Assembly (NCBI RefSeq): GCF_002013375.1
Contig: NZ_MAEW01000008.1
Coordinates: 124,001 to 188,000 of the forward strand
Length of the DNA: 64,000 nt
Reading direction: 5' to 3'
From: Mycobacterium sp. D16Q13
Lineage (GTDB): Bacteria; Actinomycetota; Actinomycetes; Mycobacteriales; Mycobacteriaceae
In this document: piece by piece, positions 20,149 to 29,335 of the stretch
Numbering within the stretch: position 1 is the stretch's first letter
How the letters are laid out: the number at the start of each line of letters is the position of its first letter
Position numbers and translations under genes: made by a program
Notes under the pieces: model-generated
Databases searched by the model: none
Seen by the model: only the letters and a program-made list of their open reading frames with translations
Told to the model about the DNA's origin: nothing

Positions 20149-22062
20149 CTAGCTGTTGTTGGCAGCTGCCTTCGCGCGTGAGCGATTGCGCGCACGAGTG
20201 TTGGCATCCAGGTCGACCTTGCGCACGCGGACGATTTCCGGTGTCACCTCGACACATTCGTCAGCCGCGCAGAACTCCATGGCCTGCTCGAGGTCGAGCT
20301 CGATCGGCCGTGCCAGCGTCTCCATGACGTCGGCGGTCGACGAGCGCATGTTGGTCAGCTTCTTCTCGCGGGTGACGTTGACATCGAGGTCCTCGGCACG
20401 CGGGTTGATCCCGACGACCTGGCCCTCATAGGTGTCCTCACCTGGCTCTACGAAGAACTGGCCGCGGTCGGCGAGCTGGATCATGGCGAACGGGGTGATG
20501 CTGCCGGTCCGGTCGGACACGAGCGATCCGGTGTGCCGCGCGCGGATCTCGCCCGCCCAGGGGCGGTAACCCTCGAAGACCGCGTTCGCGATGCCGGTGC
20601 CGCGGGTCAGCGTCAGGAAGTCGGTACGGAATCCGATGAGGCCACGCGAGGGCACGATGAAGTCCATACGGACCCATCCCGCGGCGTGGTTGGCCATCTC
20701 TTCCATGCGGCCCTTGCGGGCGGCCATCAGCTGGGTGATGGCTCCGACGAACTCCTCGGGACAGTCGATGGTCATGGCCTCGAACGGTTCATGCAGCTTG
20801 CCGTCGATCTGCCGGGTGACCACCTGCGGCTTTCCGACCGTCAGTTCGAAGCCCTCACGGCGCATCTGCTCGACGAGGATGGCCAGCGCCAGCTCACCAC
20901 GGCCCTGCACCTCCCAGGCGTCGGGACGGCCGATATCGACGACCTTGATCGACACGTTGCCGACAAGCTCCGAGTCCAGCCGCGACTTGACCATGCGTGC
21001 GGTCAGCTTGTGCCCCGACACCTTGCCGGCCAGCGGCGAGCTGTTGGTGCCGATGGTCACCGAGATGGCGGGCTCATCGACGGTGATGCGCGGCAGCGCG
21101 TGCGCGTGATCGGGGTCGGCGAGCGTGTCGCCGATCATGATCTCGGACATCCCGGCGACGGCGACGATGTCCCCGGCGACTGCCTCCTCGGTGGGGCTGC
21201 GATCGACACCCTCGGTGGCGAGCAGCTCGGTGATCTTCGAGCTGGTGATGACAGGGTGGCCATCGACTTCGCGCATCCACGCGATCTGCTGTCCCTTGCG
21301 AATCCGCCCGTTGTAGATGCGGATCAGCGCGAGCCGGCCCAGGAACGCAGAGGCGTCGAGGTTGGTGACCAATGCCTGCAGGGGGGCCTCGGCGTCGCCC
21401 TTGGGCGGCGGGATGTGCTCAAGCAGGACGTCGAAGAGCGGGTCGAGGTTGTCGCCCTCGGGAATCTCGCCATTGGCGGGCTCGACAGTGCTGGCCACAC
21501 CGGCACGGCCCGAGGCGTACAGCGTCGGCAGCCCGAGCGCGTCCTCGGCGGCCTTCTGTGCCTCCTCGTCCAGGTCTGAGGCGACGTCGAGCAGCAAGTC
21601 GTGGCTGTCGGAGACCACCTCGGCGATGCGGGCATCGGGCCGGTCGGTCTTGTTGACCACCAGGATCACCGGCAGGTGAGCGCCGAGAGCCTTGCGCAGC
21701 ACGAAACGGGTCTGCGGCAGGGGCCCCTCGGAGGCGTCGACCAGCAGCAGCACTCCGTCGACCATCGACAGTCCGCGCTCGACCTCGCCACCGAAGTCCG
21801 CGTGGCCGGGGGTGTCGATGACGTTGATGACCGTCATCGAGCCATCCGCGTGGTGCCGGTGCACCGCGGTGTTCTTGGCCAGGATGGTGATGCCCTTTTC
21901 CTTCTCCAGATCACCGGAGTCCATCAGGCGCTCGACGGCGTCATCACCTCGGTGCGTGAGCGCACCCGATTGCTTGAGCATCGCGTCGACCAGGGTTGTC
22001 TTGCCGTGGTCGACGTGCGCAACAATGGCTACGTTCCGGAAACTGTGGGTCACGTCTGCCAA
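20149..22062 (-). CDS. typA: Ribosome-associated GTPase TypA/BipA
   Basis: 637-residue translational GTPase of the elongation-factor family, which assists ribosome assembly and stress responses. G1 is AHVDHGKTTLVDAML near residue 17, G3 is DTPGHADFGGEV, G4 is NKTD. EF-G-like domains and the BipA-specific C-terminus follow (SSTADVMETLARPIELDLEQAMEF...TPEIVRVRKVDLD). ATG start. Corresponds to Rv1165 in gene order. Confidence 0.97.
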   Translation of the reverse strand: MADVTHSFRNVAIVAHVDHGKTTLVDAMLKQSGALTHRGDDAVERLMDSGDLEKEKGITILAKNTAVHRHHADGSMTVINVIDTPGHADFGGEVERGLSMVDGVLLLVDASEGPLPQTRFVLRKALGAHLPVILVVNKTDRPDARIAEVVSDSHDLLLDVASDLDEEAQKAAEDALGLPTLYASGRAGVASTVEPANGEIPEGDNLDPLFDVLLEHIPPPKGDAEAPLQALVTNLDASAFLGRLALIRIYNGRIRKGQQIAWMREVDGHPVITSSKITELLATEGVDRSPTEEAVAGDIVAVAGMSEIMIGDTLADPDHAHALPRITVDEPAISVTIGTNSSPLAGKVSGHKLTARMVKSRLDSELVGNVSIKVVDIGRPDAWEVQGRGELALAILVEQMRREGFELTVGKPQVVTRQIDGKLHEPFEAMTIDCPEEFVGAITQLMAARKGRMEEMANHAAGWVRMDFIVPSRGLIGFRTDFLTLTRGTGIANAVFEGYRPWAGEIRARHTGSLVSDRTGSITPFAMIQLADRGQFFVEPGEDTYEGQVVGINPRAEDLDVNVTREKKLTNMRSSTADVMETLARPIELDLEQAMEFCAADECVEVTPEIVRVRKVDLDANTRARNRSRAKAAANNS

Positions 22063-22170
22063 TTCTGGCAGTGAAACCCCCAGTTCACGAAACTGGCGTT
22101 ATCCCGTGTGACGCCCGACATAGCCCAAACACAGCCCCAGAGACATTTAAGACCCAGAAGTAGGACCCCA

Positions 22171-22338
22171 GTGAAGGCCAGCAAGGTCGCCCGGCTCAAG
22201 CCCAAGAAGAAGTGCTGTAAGAGCAAACCACGCTGCATGAAGTGCCCTCTTGTCGTGCACAAGATGCAGAAGGCCGAGCAGCATGGACTCTCCGAGAAGG
22301 AGCTGAAAAAGCTGCTACACCGGGCGCGCGCCCACTAG
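22171..22338 (+). CDS. Small basic cysteine-rich protein
   Basis: 55 residues from GTG at 22171 (VKASKVARLKPKKKCCKSKP...). Very basic N-terminal half and a Cys cluster CCKSKPRCMKC that could bind zinc or nucleic acid. The C-terminal half is helical and charged ([20 protein letters not shown]). GTG is preferred over the ATG at 22108 because the extension is low-complexity. Divergent from typA; the 3' end overlaps mutT2 by 24 nt. Function unknown, probably conserved in actinobacteria. Confidence 0.7.
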   Translation: MKASKVARLKPKKKCCKSKPRCMKCPLVVHKMQKAEQHGLSEKELKKLLHRARAH

Positions 22339-22716
22339 CGCCGCCCGCAACGCGGGGATCCATCCCCCGTCCGCGGGAACCCACTCCACCGTGTCGAGTT
22401 CATCAGCAGTGACCCAGCGCAACGCCAGATGCTCGTGCGGATGAGGGATGCCCGGGCGATGCGGGTCCAGCCGTGCGCGGTAGGCGCGCAGCACCAGATT
22501 CCCGACGACGACGTCCTCACCGATGCGGGCATCAACCTCGACATCGATCCCGAGTTCCTCGCGTAACTCCCGTACAAGCGCCTGCGGCTCCGATTCGCCC
22601 TCGGCGACCTTGCCACCCGGAAGCTCCCACTGTCCGGCGAGCTCGGCGGGCTTAGCGCGCTGCGCGATGAGCAGCTTGCCCCCGTCGATCACCGCGCCCG
22701 CCACCACTATCGCCAT
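22315..22716 (-). CDS. mutT2: NUDIX hydrolase MutT2
   Basis: 133-residue NUDIX pyrophosphatase, probable nucleotide-pool sanitiser (dCTP/8-oxo-dGTP class). The Nudix box [24 protein letters not shown] is complete, including the REUXEE core. It lies next to the pterin dehydratase gene, as Rv1160 does to Rv1159A. ATG start, divergent from phhB with only 26 nt between starts. Confidence 0.92.
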   Translation of the reverse strand: MAIVVAGAVIDGGKLLIAQRAKPAELAGQWELPGGKVAEGESEPQALVRELREELGIDVEVDARIGEDVVVGNLVLRAYRARLDPHRPGIPHPHEHLALRWVTADELDTVEWVPADGGWIPALRAALVGARPV

Positions 22717-22742
22717 GGTGTTCGACGCTATACGTTGAGTTG

Positions 22743-23027
22743 ATGGCCCTGCTCACCGACGACCAGATCAGCGCGGCGCTCTCCGGGCTTCCCGGGTGGA
22801 CACGCGAGGGTGACTCCCTGCGCCGCGCCGTCAAATTCGAGGCCTTCTTGGACGGAATAGACGCAGTGCGTCGCATCGCCGAGCACGCGGAATCCGTCGA
22901 CCATCATCCCGATATCGATATCCGCTGGTGCACAGTGACATTCGTGCTATCCACCCACTCCGAGGGCGGCATCACCGACAAGGATGTCGCACTGGCCCAG
23001 GCGATCGATTCACAGGCCGGAAGCTAG
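22743..23027 (+). CDS. phhB: 4a-hydroxytetrahydrobiopterin dehydratase (PCD/DCoH)
   Basis: 94 residues. Dehydrates 4a-hydroxy-tetrahydropterin and may have another role in bacteria lacking aromatic hydroxylases. The family motif [E]-x-HHPD-x-x-x-W is seen as [26 protein letters not shown] at 22743; a TTG codon precedes it. Convergent with purU (10 nt gap). Confidence 0.92.
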   Translation: MALLTDDQISAALSGLPGWTREGDSLRRAVKFEAFLDGIDAVRRIAEHAESVDHHPDIDIRWCTVTFVLSTHSEGGITDKDVALAQAIDSQAGS

Positions 23028-23037
23028 CCTTCAGGCG

Positions 23038-23937
23038 TTACAAGATCGCGGTGACATTCCCGTGCCGCATCACCCGGTCCTCACAGTGCCAGGCAACAGC
23101 GCGCGATAGCACCAGCCGTTCCACATCGGATCCCAGCCGCACTAGGTCCTCGACGGTGTGGGTGTGATCGACGCGGATCACGTCCTGCTCGATGATCGGC
23201 CCCTCGTCGAGCTCCCGGGTCACGTAATGCGCTGTGGCACCGATCATTTTGACGCCGCGTTCCCGTGCACGGCGATACGGCATCGCGCCGGTGAATGCGG
23301 GAAGGAACGAATGGTGGATGTTGATCAGCGGGCAGTCGATCTGGTCGAGAAACTCCGGCGACAGGATCTGCATGTATCGGGCCAGGACCACCAGGTCGAC
23401 GTTTCCCTGCAGCAGGTCCAGCTGCTTACGTTCGGCCTCGGCACGATTCTCACGGGTGGCGGGGATGTGCACAAAGGGCAAACCGAACGAGCGCACCTGC
23501 TCGGCGAGGTCGGGGTGGTTCGAGATCACCATCACGATCAACATGTCGAGCTCGCCGCGGCGATTGCGCCACAGCAGATCCAGCAGACAGTGATCGGTGC
23601 GCGACACCATAATCGCGACTCGCTTGGGCTTAGCGGCCTCGCTGAATCGGTACTGGATATCGAACTTCTCGGCGATAGAGGCGAACTCTTTCTCCATATC
23701 CTCACGCGCGGCGGTGAGTCCGGAGCGGTGGAACACGGTGCGCTGCATAAACCAGCCGCCCTGCGGTTCCGTCGAGTACTGCGCCAGCGAAATGATGCTC
23801 GCGCCGGCGTCCGCCAGAAAGGCGCTGACGGCGGCGACCACGCCGATCCGGTCCGGGCATTGCAGCAGCAACCTCCCGATGTCCTTGGAGTGGAAGGCAT
23901 CTGAGGAGCCGGTGGGGTGCATACCTTGCGGAAACAT
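23038..23937 (-). CDS. purU: Formyltetrahydrofolate deformylase
   Basis: 299 residues. Hydrolyses 10-formyl-THF to formate and THF, balancing one-carbon pools and feeding formate to purine synthesis. An N-terminal ACT domain (LLLQCPDRIGVVAAVSAFLADAG) and a C-terminal formyl-transferase domain with the catalytic stretch INIHHSFLPAFTGAMPYRRA. ATG start. It begins 3 nt after the SDR stop, so the two genes are co-transcribed. Confidence 0.95.
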   Translation of the reverse strand: MFPQGMHPTGSSDAFHSKDIGRLLLQCPDRIGVVAAVSAFLADAGASIISLAQYSTEPQGGWFMQRTVFHRSGLTAAREDMEKEFASIAEKFDIQYRFSEAAKPKRVAIMVSRTDHCLLDLLWRNRRGELDMLIVMVISNHPDLAEQVRSFGLPFVHIPATRENRAEAERKQLDLLQGNVDLVVLARYMQILSPEFLDQIDCPLINIHHSFLPAFTGAMPYRRARERGVKMIGATAHYVTRELDEGPIIEQDVIRVDHTHTVEDLVRLGSDVERLVLSRAVAWHCEDRVMRHGNVTAIL

Positions 23938-23940
23938 GCC

Positions 23941-24747
23941 CTACCTCGCCTTCAGCCCGTGCATGCGCGCCAGGAACTTGAGGAACAGCCCGGCAGGCAG
24001 CAGGCGCTGCGCGCCCATGATGAGTGGAGCGTTACTGCCCTTGGCATACAAGGGCTTCGGGTTCGGATTCAGTGCCACGTCAACAACGAGTCGAGCCAAA
24101 TCGTCGGAAGCCATACCGTGCTGCTCTCTGGCGGCCATCGCCGCGTCGACAGTCTGGAACGCGTCGCGGTAGGCGGATCCCTCGGACACGATGCGGTTGC
24201 GCCGTGTTTCGATTCCGGTCGCGATGACGCCGGGTTCCACGGTGCTCACGGTGATCCCGAACGGCGCCACCTCGTAACGCAGGCAGTCGGCAACGGTGTG
24301 CAGCGCCGACTTCGCCGAGCTATAGGTCGATCGGAACGGGACATGCAGGGTGCCCGCCATCGATCCCACCATCACGATGGCGCCGCGGCGCCGCTCCCTC
24401 ATTCCCGGCAGCACTGCCTTGGTCAGGGCAACGGGTCCAAAAACATTGGTGTTGTAGAGCTTCTCGAAATCATCGATGGAGATATCTTCCAGCGCACCAA
24501 TCTGACTCTCTCCGGCGTTGTTGACCAGAATGTCCACCTCGCCCGCCTGCGCGACACATTCGTCGATACTGGCCTTGTCGGTCTGATCGAGTCGCAGATA
24601 CTGCACCCCGGCGATACGGTCGGCGACAGTGTCGGGATGACGACTGGTGCCGAACACGCGATGCCCGCGCTCGACGAAGATCCGGGCCGCGCTTGCGCCG
24701 ATCCCGCTGGAAGCACCGGTGACCAGGACGGTCCAATGTTCAGACAT
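23941..24747 (-). CDS. Short-chain dehydrogenase/reductase
   Basis: 268-residue classical SDR: cofactor motif TGASSGIG near residue 10, NNAG, catalytic Ser in VMVGSMAGTLH and YSSAK. The basic residues after the first strand (TSRHPD) favour NADP. The C-terminus (LPAGLFLKFLARMHGLKAR) is hydrophobic, as in membrane-associated SDRs. Substrate not predictable. Directly upstream of purU (3 nt). Confidence 0.9.
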   Translation of the reverse strand: MSEHWTVLVTGASSGIGASAARIFVERGHRVFGTSRHPDTVADRIAGVQYLRLDQTDKASIDECVAQAGEVDILVNNAGESQIGALEDISIDDFEKLYNTNVFGPVALTKAVLPGMRERRRGAIVMVGSMAGTLHVPFRSTYSSAKSALHTVADCLRYEVAPFGITVSTVEPGVIATGIETRRNRIVSEGSAYRDAFQTVDAAMAAREQHGMASDDLARLVVDVALNPNPKPLYAKGSNAPLIMGAQRLLPAGLFLKFLARMHGLKAR

Positions 24748-24792
24748 GGCGCCACGCTAGCCGACCGACCACCGCACGCCGCAACGCGCTGA

Positions 24793-26061
24793 TCAGTGAT
24801 GGGCGGGGTGGCGAGTTCGCCAGCCCGTCACCGCGATCCAGCCGAGGGTCGCCATGGCCGCCACAATGTCCACCAACCCGGCCCAGGCCAGCGGCCACGG
24901 CCTGTCGATGCGCCAGATGTCGGGTTGGGCGAAGCTGAGCAGCCAGGGCACCCCGACCAACAACAGCGCCAACCACCCGTATCCAAAGATCTTGGCGCCC
25001 AACTTTTCTCGCCACGGCCCGTGCAGTAGCCACACCATGAACGGAACCATCCACACCCAATGATGTGTCCACGAGATGGGCGAGATGAGCAGACCGAACG
25101 TCTGCACCACACAGATCTGGCCCAACCTGTCGTCCACGGCTCGCCAGGCGAAAAAGGCCAGTACCGCGGTGACCAGGTAGGCCGCCAATACCAGCACTCC
25201 CGACCCCGCGTCGTGTCCGAGGATCCTGGAGATACCTCCACGCCAGGACTGGTTGAACACGGTGGCGATCGGACCGATGCGGTCCGGCTTACCCAACAGG
25301 TCGGTGAAGTAGTACCGCCCCTGCGCTCCGACCACGGCGACGCCGACCAGAACGGTCGCGACAAAAACCACGCCGGCCCAGAGAGCGGTCACCCACCGGC
25401 GCGCTCCCAGGAAGTAGAGCCCGGAGACCAACGGGGTCAGCTTCACCCCGCCGGCGAGCCCCACCAGCGTTCCCGAGATCCACCAGCGTGACGATGTCAC
25501 CGCCACCAGGATCAGCAGCATCAGCAGCACGTTGATCTGCCCATAGTCCAGCGTCGAGCGCACCGGTTCGGTCCACATCGTGATCGCTGTCCACACGGCG
25601 GCGCCACGGGCATCGTCGAATCCGAGCAACCGCTGACTCAGCCGAACCACCGCGTACAGCGCGGCGATGGTGCCCAGAATCCAACACAGGCCAAGCAGGG
25701 TGAACGGCAGCAGGTGCAGCGGCCAGAACACCACGGCCGCGAACGGCGGATACGTGAAAGGCAGCGGGAAGTCGGGAGTCTTGTCCGGGTACGTGAACTC
25801 ATAGAGATTGCCGTGCCCCAGAGTGGCGGGGCCGCTGACGTACACATGCAGATCGACAAGGTCGGCGCCATGCGGAGTCAGATAAGCCCAGGCGACTCGT
25901 ACCGCGATGCTCAGCACGAGCAGCCACGGACCCCATTCCCGGACACGCCGCCACGCCGCCACGCCGCGTGTCGGCACCAGCGGCTCGGCATTCGCCCTGG
26001 TCGACTCGGTACTCATCGGGGTTTCGATAACCTCACTCACTCGTTTTGGTAACGGTTCCAT
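24793..26061 (-). CDS. pimE: Polyprenol-phosphate mannosyltransferase PimE
   Basis: 422-residue GT87 (GT-C fold) multispanning membrane protein that adds the alpha-1,2 mannose converting PIM4 to PIM5 on the periplasmic side, using polyprenol-phosphate mannose. The early-loop motif VDLHVY contains the catalytic Asp, and [18 protein letters not shown] matches M. tuberculosis PimE (Rv1159). Around ten hydrophobic segments. Start ATG 26061; ATG 26016 ([12 protein letters not shown]) is an alternative. Divergent from the Ala/Pro-rich exported protein gene; the intervening 26062-26157 holds both promoters. Confidence 0.94.
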   Translation of the reverse strand: MEPLPKRVSEVIETPMSTESTRANAEPLVPTRGVAAWRRVREWGPWLLVLSIAVRVAWAYLTPHGADLVDLHVYVSGPATLGHGNLYEFTYPDKTPDFPLPFTYPPFAAVVFWPLHLLPFTLLGLCWILGTIAALYAVVRLSQRLLGFDDARGAAVWTAITMWTEPVRSTLDYGQINVLLMLLILVAVTSSRWWISGTLVGLAGGVKLTPLVSGLYFLGARRWVTALWAGVVFVATVLVGVAVVGAQGRYYFTDLLGKPDRIGPIATVFNQSWRGGISRILGHDAGSGVLVLAAYLVTAVLAFFAWRAVDDRLGQICVVQTFGLLISPISWTHHWVWMVPFMVWLLHGPWREKLGAKIFGYGWLALLLVGVPWLLSFAQPDIWRIDRPWPLAWAGLVDIVAAMATLGWIAVTGWRTRHPAHH

Positions 26062-26157
26062 CTACGCCACACGCGTCACTTGAGTAACACGCGTAACGGA
26101 TTACCTTGGGTTTTAACACCGGCAATCATGTCTAGCGAAACAGCATTGGAGTTCAAT

Positions 26158-26832
26158 ATGTCACGGTTTATGTCCCGGCTCCCCAACGTCTTCGTGGGCG
26201 CGTCGATCGCGGCCTTCGCGTCAGCCGGCCTGGCGCTGGGCATGGCGTCGACCGCTGGCGCTGACCCCATTCCCGGCCCGCCGCCGAACCCGACCAACCC
26301 TGCCGCGCTCCTGGGCCAGGCCGCCGCGGGCTTCGGTAACGCTCCCGCTGCCGCCCCGGTGGCTCCCGCGGCACCCGCCGCGATCGCTGCCCCGGCACCT
26401 GCCCTCCCGGCGATCACGCCTGCCGCTCCTGCGGTCGCACCGGCTCCCGGTGTGGCGCCCGCCGCACCGGCTGCTCCGGCCGCTCCGGCCGCGCTGCCTC
26501 CGGCCGCCGCACAAGCACTGAACCCGGCCGCCGCTCAGGCACTGACGCCCGCGGCCGCGCAGGCGCTGTCCCCGGCGTCGGTTCCCGCCACCAGCAACCT
26601 GCCCGGCGTTGGGCAGATCCCCGGCGCGGACGGTGTCACGCAGACCGTTGATCTGTGGGCCACCAACCTGCCCAAGCTGCTCCCCGCAGGTGTGCAGCAG
26701 ACGCTGATTCCGCCGGCCCTGGTCAACGGAATCCCGGCCGCCGCGGCCGCTCCCGTCGCCGGACTGCCCGCTGCCACCGCCCCCGGCGTTGGCATGGTCC
26801 CGTCGGCACCGATGTTCGCAGCACTGCCGTAG
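26158..26832 (+). CDS. Ala/Pro-rich exported protein (Rv1157c/Rv1158c-like)
   Basis: About 224 residues from ATG at 26158, preceded by GGAG at good distance. A signal peptide (up to STAGADP) is followed by a long Ala/Pro-rich region with three tandem copies of an AAAQALxP unit, then a more ordered end (PGADGVTQTVDLWATNLPKLLPAG). The position next to pimE matches the Ala/Pro-rich Rv1157c/Rv1158c proteins. Likely cell-wall exposed; function unknown. Confidence 0.83.
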   Translation: MSRFMSRLPNVFVGASIAAFASAGLALGMASTAGADPIPGPPPNPTNPAALLGQAAAGFGNAPAAAPVAPAAPAAIAAPAPALPAITPAAPAVAPAPGVAPAAPAAPAAPAALPPAAAQALNPAAAQALTPAAAQALSPASVPATSNLPGVGQIPGADGVTQTVDLWATNLPKLLPAGVQQTLIPPALVNGIPAAAAAPVAGLPAATAPGVGMVPSAPMFAALP

Positions 26833-26845
26833 TTCACTACACAAG

Positions 26846-26880
26846 CAAGGCGGTCAGGGCGTTACGCCTTGGCCGCCTTT
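26846..26880. terminator. Hairpin between convergent genes
   Basis: AAGGCGG (26847-26853) and CCGCCTT (26873-26879) pair across a short internal GGCG/CGCC stem. The structure covers the gap and the last codons of the HhH-GPD gene, and a TTTG follows on the plus strand. Probable bidirectional transcription end; weak T-run. Confidence 0.45.
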
Positions 26881-27446
26881 GCTTTGGCCGCAGCCTTCAT
26901 TTCCTTCTTATGCGCCCGCACGAGACCGAGCGACTCGCCGTCGACAACGTCCGCAACCGACAGGTGCGTGTCCTTCTCGCCATAGTTTCCGGCGGCCTTA
27001 CGCCAATCCTTGGGCTGCACTCCGTATTGTTTGCCCAGTAGTGCCACGAAGATCTTGGCCTTTTGCTCGCCGAATCCAGGAAGCGCCTTGAGCCGCTTGA
27101 GCAACTCGGCCCCATCCGGATCCCCCGCCTTCCAGATGTTCTCCGCCCGGCCGTCGTATTCGTCGACGATCTCCTGTGCGAGTACCTGAACACGCTTGGC
27201 CATCGAACCAGGGAATCGATGTATCGCCGGCCGTTCGGAACATAAGGCGATGAACTTGTCGGGGTCATACTCGGCGATCTGGTGCGCGTCGATACCGCCG
27301 ATCCGGTCCGCGATCTTCTTGGGCCCGGCGAAGGCCACTTCCATAGGAATCTGTTGATCGAGGAGCATCGCAATCAAAAGCGCTAATGGATTCTCCTCCA
27401 GCAACTCATCGGCGGCCGGGTCCTGCGCTAGCTGCAATTTCGCCAA
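26862..27446 (-). CDS. HhH-GPD-type base-excision repair protein
   Basis: 194 residues, matching the mycobacterial HhH-GPD family at Rv1156. The DQQIPMEVAFAGPKKI segment and LKALPGFGEQKAKIFVALLGKQYG (helix-hairpin-helix with GPG-like turn) are visible. The Lys-rich Ala tail (KKEMKAAAKAKAAKA) suggests nonspecific DNA contact. A glycosylase role is predicted from the family only; I do not see a confident catalytic Asp. Confidence 0.85.
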   Translation of the reverse strand: MAKLQLAQDPAADELLEENPLALLIAMLLDQQIPMEVAFAGPKKIADRIGGIDAHQIAEYDPDKFIALCSERPAIHRFPGSMAKRVQVLAQEIVDEYDGRAENIWKAGDPDGAELLKRLKALPGFGEQKAKIFVALLGKQYGVQPKDWRKAAGNYGEKDTHLSVADVVDGESLGLVRAHKKEMKAAAKAKAAKA

Positions 27447-27553
27447 TGTGACATTCCTTCCTTCTGAACTTTGACAACCCGAGCGGTGCTAGGCTACGGC
27501 AACTTGGGCGACCAAGATCACAGTGTTCGGGGAGGCTGCCGCTGTCAGGCCAA

Positions 27554-27847
27554 TTGGACGTTGATCTAGAGGCGTTGCGCAAGCTGTCGCCGGAATTACG
27601 AGAACAGGCCCAGAAGCTATGCAACCGGGCCGCCAACCCCACCAGGGTCGAAGCCGGGGATGCCCCATCGCTGACCGCAGTGAGACGGCTCGTCACCGAA
27701 GTCATCCCCGAATTGCAGCGCATGTTTGCGGCACGCTGCGTCAACATGGCAGACCTGTCCGAACAGGCGCAGGCCCGGTTCGGAGACACCGAAGAGTACG
27801 TGCGACAGACCATCCTGTCCGCCGCGTCGTTGTCGAGGCCGCAATGA
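27554..27847 (+). CDS. Small helical partner of WXG-type protein
   Basis: About 97 residues from TTG at 27554. A GGGGAGG ribosome site at 27529-27535 fits a start nearer 27542 (CTG, in frame) better, so the exact start is open. The protein is all-helical (VDLEALRKLSPELREQAQKLCNRA...TEVIPELQRMFAARCV) and ends with a region resembling Esx/EspC-type partners, but has no WXG motif. The stop overlaps the next start (ATGA), so the pair is translationally coupled. Likely a co-secreted or chaperone partner of the downstream protein. Confidence 0.65.
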   Translation: MDVDLEALRKLSPELREQAQKLCNRAANPTRVEAGDAPSLTAVRRLVTEVIPELQRMFAARCVNMADLSEQAQARFGDTEEYVRQTILSAASLSRPQ

Positions 27848-28872
27848 AGTCTGAGTACTCGGCCAGAAGGTTGCTGACGAACCACCCTGAACAGTCGATC
27901 GTGCCGTTGCGCCAGGCGATGCTCGCCGCCACCGAGCTGCAGCACCGCGCCCAGGACTACAAGCATTCGATCGACAGGCCAGGCGGCCTGCCCTGGGACG
28001 GTGAAACTGCCCGTGCGATCCAGGACACCGCGGCCAGCGATGAGAAGACGATCTACCTGGCCACCCAGGTACTACTCGATGACGCCCCGAAGGCCTTGGT
28101 CACCTTGGAGTTCCAGTCGATCGAATATCGCCGCGAGGCGGTCGACCTGTACAACGAGGCCACCGACCACGGCTACACGGTGGCCGAGGACCTCACCGCC
28201 AGCTGGATCATGCAGCCCCACACCAGCGCGGAGGTCATCGAGAAGGCGAACCAGAGCGCCGTGAAGTTCACCCGGATGATGCGGAAGGCCTACGACAAGT
28301 GGTGGGCAGCCGAATTAGAGGCCCAGCACCAGATCGACGCCATTTGCGATGAGCTGGCGGCCTCGTTCAATCCCTTCAGCGGGCTGACCTCCGCACAGGG
28401 AAATCGGGACGGCGAGCACTTCCAGGCGGACAGCCAGCGCGATCAAAGTGTGTTGAGCCGCGTCAACACGGCATCGCTCTTGGACGATCGGCAGCTCAAG
28501 GACCTCGCCGCGGGTAAGAGCGTCACCATCCCGTCCAACCAACTGCAATATCTGTACGAATTCGCACAGTCCTTCGATGGCAAATCCGCCACCGAGATCG
28601 CGGCCATCAAAGCCGGACTACCCGAGGAATCTCGCGACGCGATGACGCGGGCGTTCGACCTCGTGTCCAACAACCAGGTCAAATCCGGCGTGCCCTTCAC
28701 CGATGGCGCCCTGAAGAACTTCATTCCCGACGTCGGCTCCGAGCCGCGTCTTCCGGATGGCATCGTCAGCGAGACCATCCACCTACCTCCGGTCGAGCCC
28801 ACCGATGCGGAGAAGTTCCTCCGCGCGGTCAACCAGCAGTACGGGGAAGAGTCGGCGCGCAGAAGCGTCTGA
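27844..28872 (+). CDS. WXG-domain protein with 'TPR repeat region'-type centre
   Basis: 342 residues. The helical N-terminal domain carries a W-D-G motif (about residue 51) between two helices, as in WXG100/LXG proteins. The middle has long helices rich in Ala/Glu. The part LDDRQLKDLAAGKSVTIPSN...FAQSFDGKSATEIAAIK resembles SPEQISDRDAGRPVQLTRSQ...QAQMNGMSVEDIHRAER in the large protein at 42191, so the two share a domain. Such proteins are commonly predicted type VII secretion substrates in mycobacteria. No toxin motif seen. Confidence 0.75.
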   Translation: MKSEYSARRLLTNHPEQSIVPLRQAMLAATELQHRAQDYKHSIDRPGGLPWDGETARAIQDTAASDEKTIYLATQVLLDDAPKALVTLEFQSIEYRREAVDLYNEATDHGYTVAEDLTASWIMQPHTSAEVIEKANQSAVKFTRMMRKAYDKWWAAELEAQHQIDAICDELAASFNPFSGLTSAQGNRDGEHFQADSQRDQSVLSRVNTASLLDDRQLKDLAAGKSVTIPSNQLQYLYEFAQSFDGKSATEIAAIKAGLPEESRDAMTRAFDLVSNNQVKSGVPFTDGALKNFIPDVGSEPRLPDGIVSETIHLPPVEPTDAEKFLRAVNQQYGEESARRSV

Positions 28873-28877
28873 GCCCC

Positions 28878-28914
28878 GGGTCCCTGGACCCCAGCCCGGC
28901 CAGGTGAACACCTG
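28878..28914. repeat. Two short dyads after the WXG-type pair
   Basis: GGGTCC-CT-GGACCC (28878-28891) lies six bases after the stop and CAGGTG-AA-CACCTG (28901-28914) ten bases further. The first could end the upstream transcript; the second is a perfect 14-base palindrome of operator type in front of the DUF485/symporter operon. No T-run. Confidence 0.4.
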
Positions 28915-29002
28915 ACAAACCAGCGCGAGAAACCCCACGGCCGTGACTCGGCTCTCATTAGGCTCTCCCAGCACCCTGACAGGTACCCATAAGGAGCCAG
29001 CG

Positions 29003-29335
29003 TTGACCGCCATCGATCCTGCCGAGCTGTCCGCCGAACGAGCCCTGGAAATCCAGGGCAGCGCGGAATTTCAGGAACTCCGGAAAACATTGCGCCGCTT
29101 CGTTTTTCCCATGACAGCGTTTTTCCTCGTGTGGTATGGCCTCTATGTCGTGCTGGGAGCTTTCGCGCACGACTTCATGGCGATCAAGCTCCTCGGCAAC
29201 ATCAACGTCGGACTCGTACTGGGCCTTGGCCAGTTCGTCACCACGTTCGTCATCACCGGCCTCTACGTCAGATTCGCCAACCGCGAGCTGGATCCGAAGG
29301 CCGCGGCCATCCGTGCCGAGGTGGAACAGGCATGA
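29003..29335 (+). CDS. DUF485 membrane protein
   Basis: 110 residues from TTG at 29003 with an excellent AAGGAG six bases upstream. Two transmembrane segments (FPMTAFFLVWYGLYVVLGAFA and INVGLVLGLGQFVTTFVITGLYV) define the DUF485 family, which is nearly always encoded just before an ActP-type symporter. The stop overlaps the symporter ATG by 4 nt. Probably an accessory subunit of the symporter. Confidence 0.92.
   Translation: MTAIDPAELSAERALEIQGSAEFQELRKTLRRFVFPMTAFFLVWYGLYVVLGAFAHDFMAIKLLGNINVGLVLGLGQFVTTFVITGLYVRFANRELDPKAAAIRAEVEQA

Noticed and set aside
20533..21579. 348-residue plus-strand frame within typA
   Set aside because: Antisense shadow of typA.
26460..26580. Repeats in the Ala/Pro-rich gene as a CRISPR or tandem-repeat element
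   Set aside because: They are in-frame codon repeats (AAAQALxP) of a coding region, without spacers.
27480..27540. SigM or SigA promoter for the first WXG pair
   Set aside because: No GGAAC/CGTCR pair; TTGACA and TAGGCT are only 13 bases apart, too short for a normal promoter.
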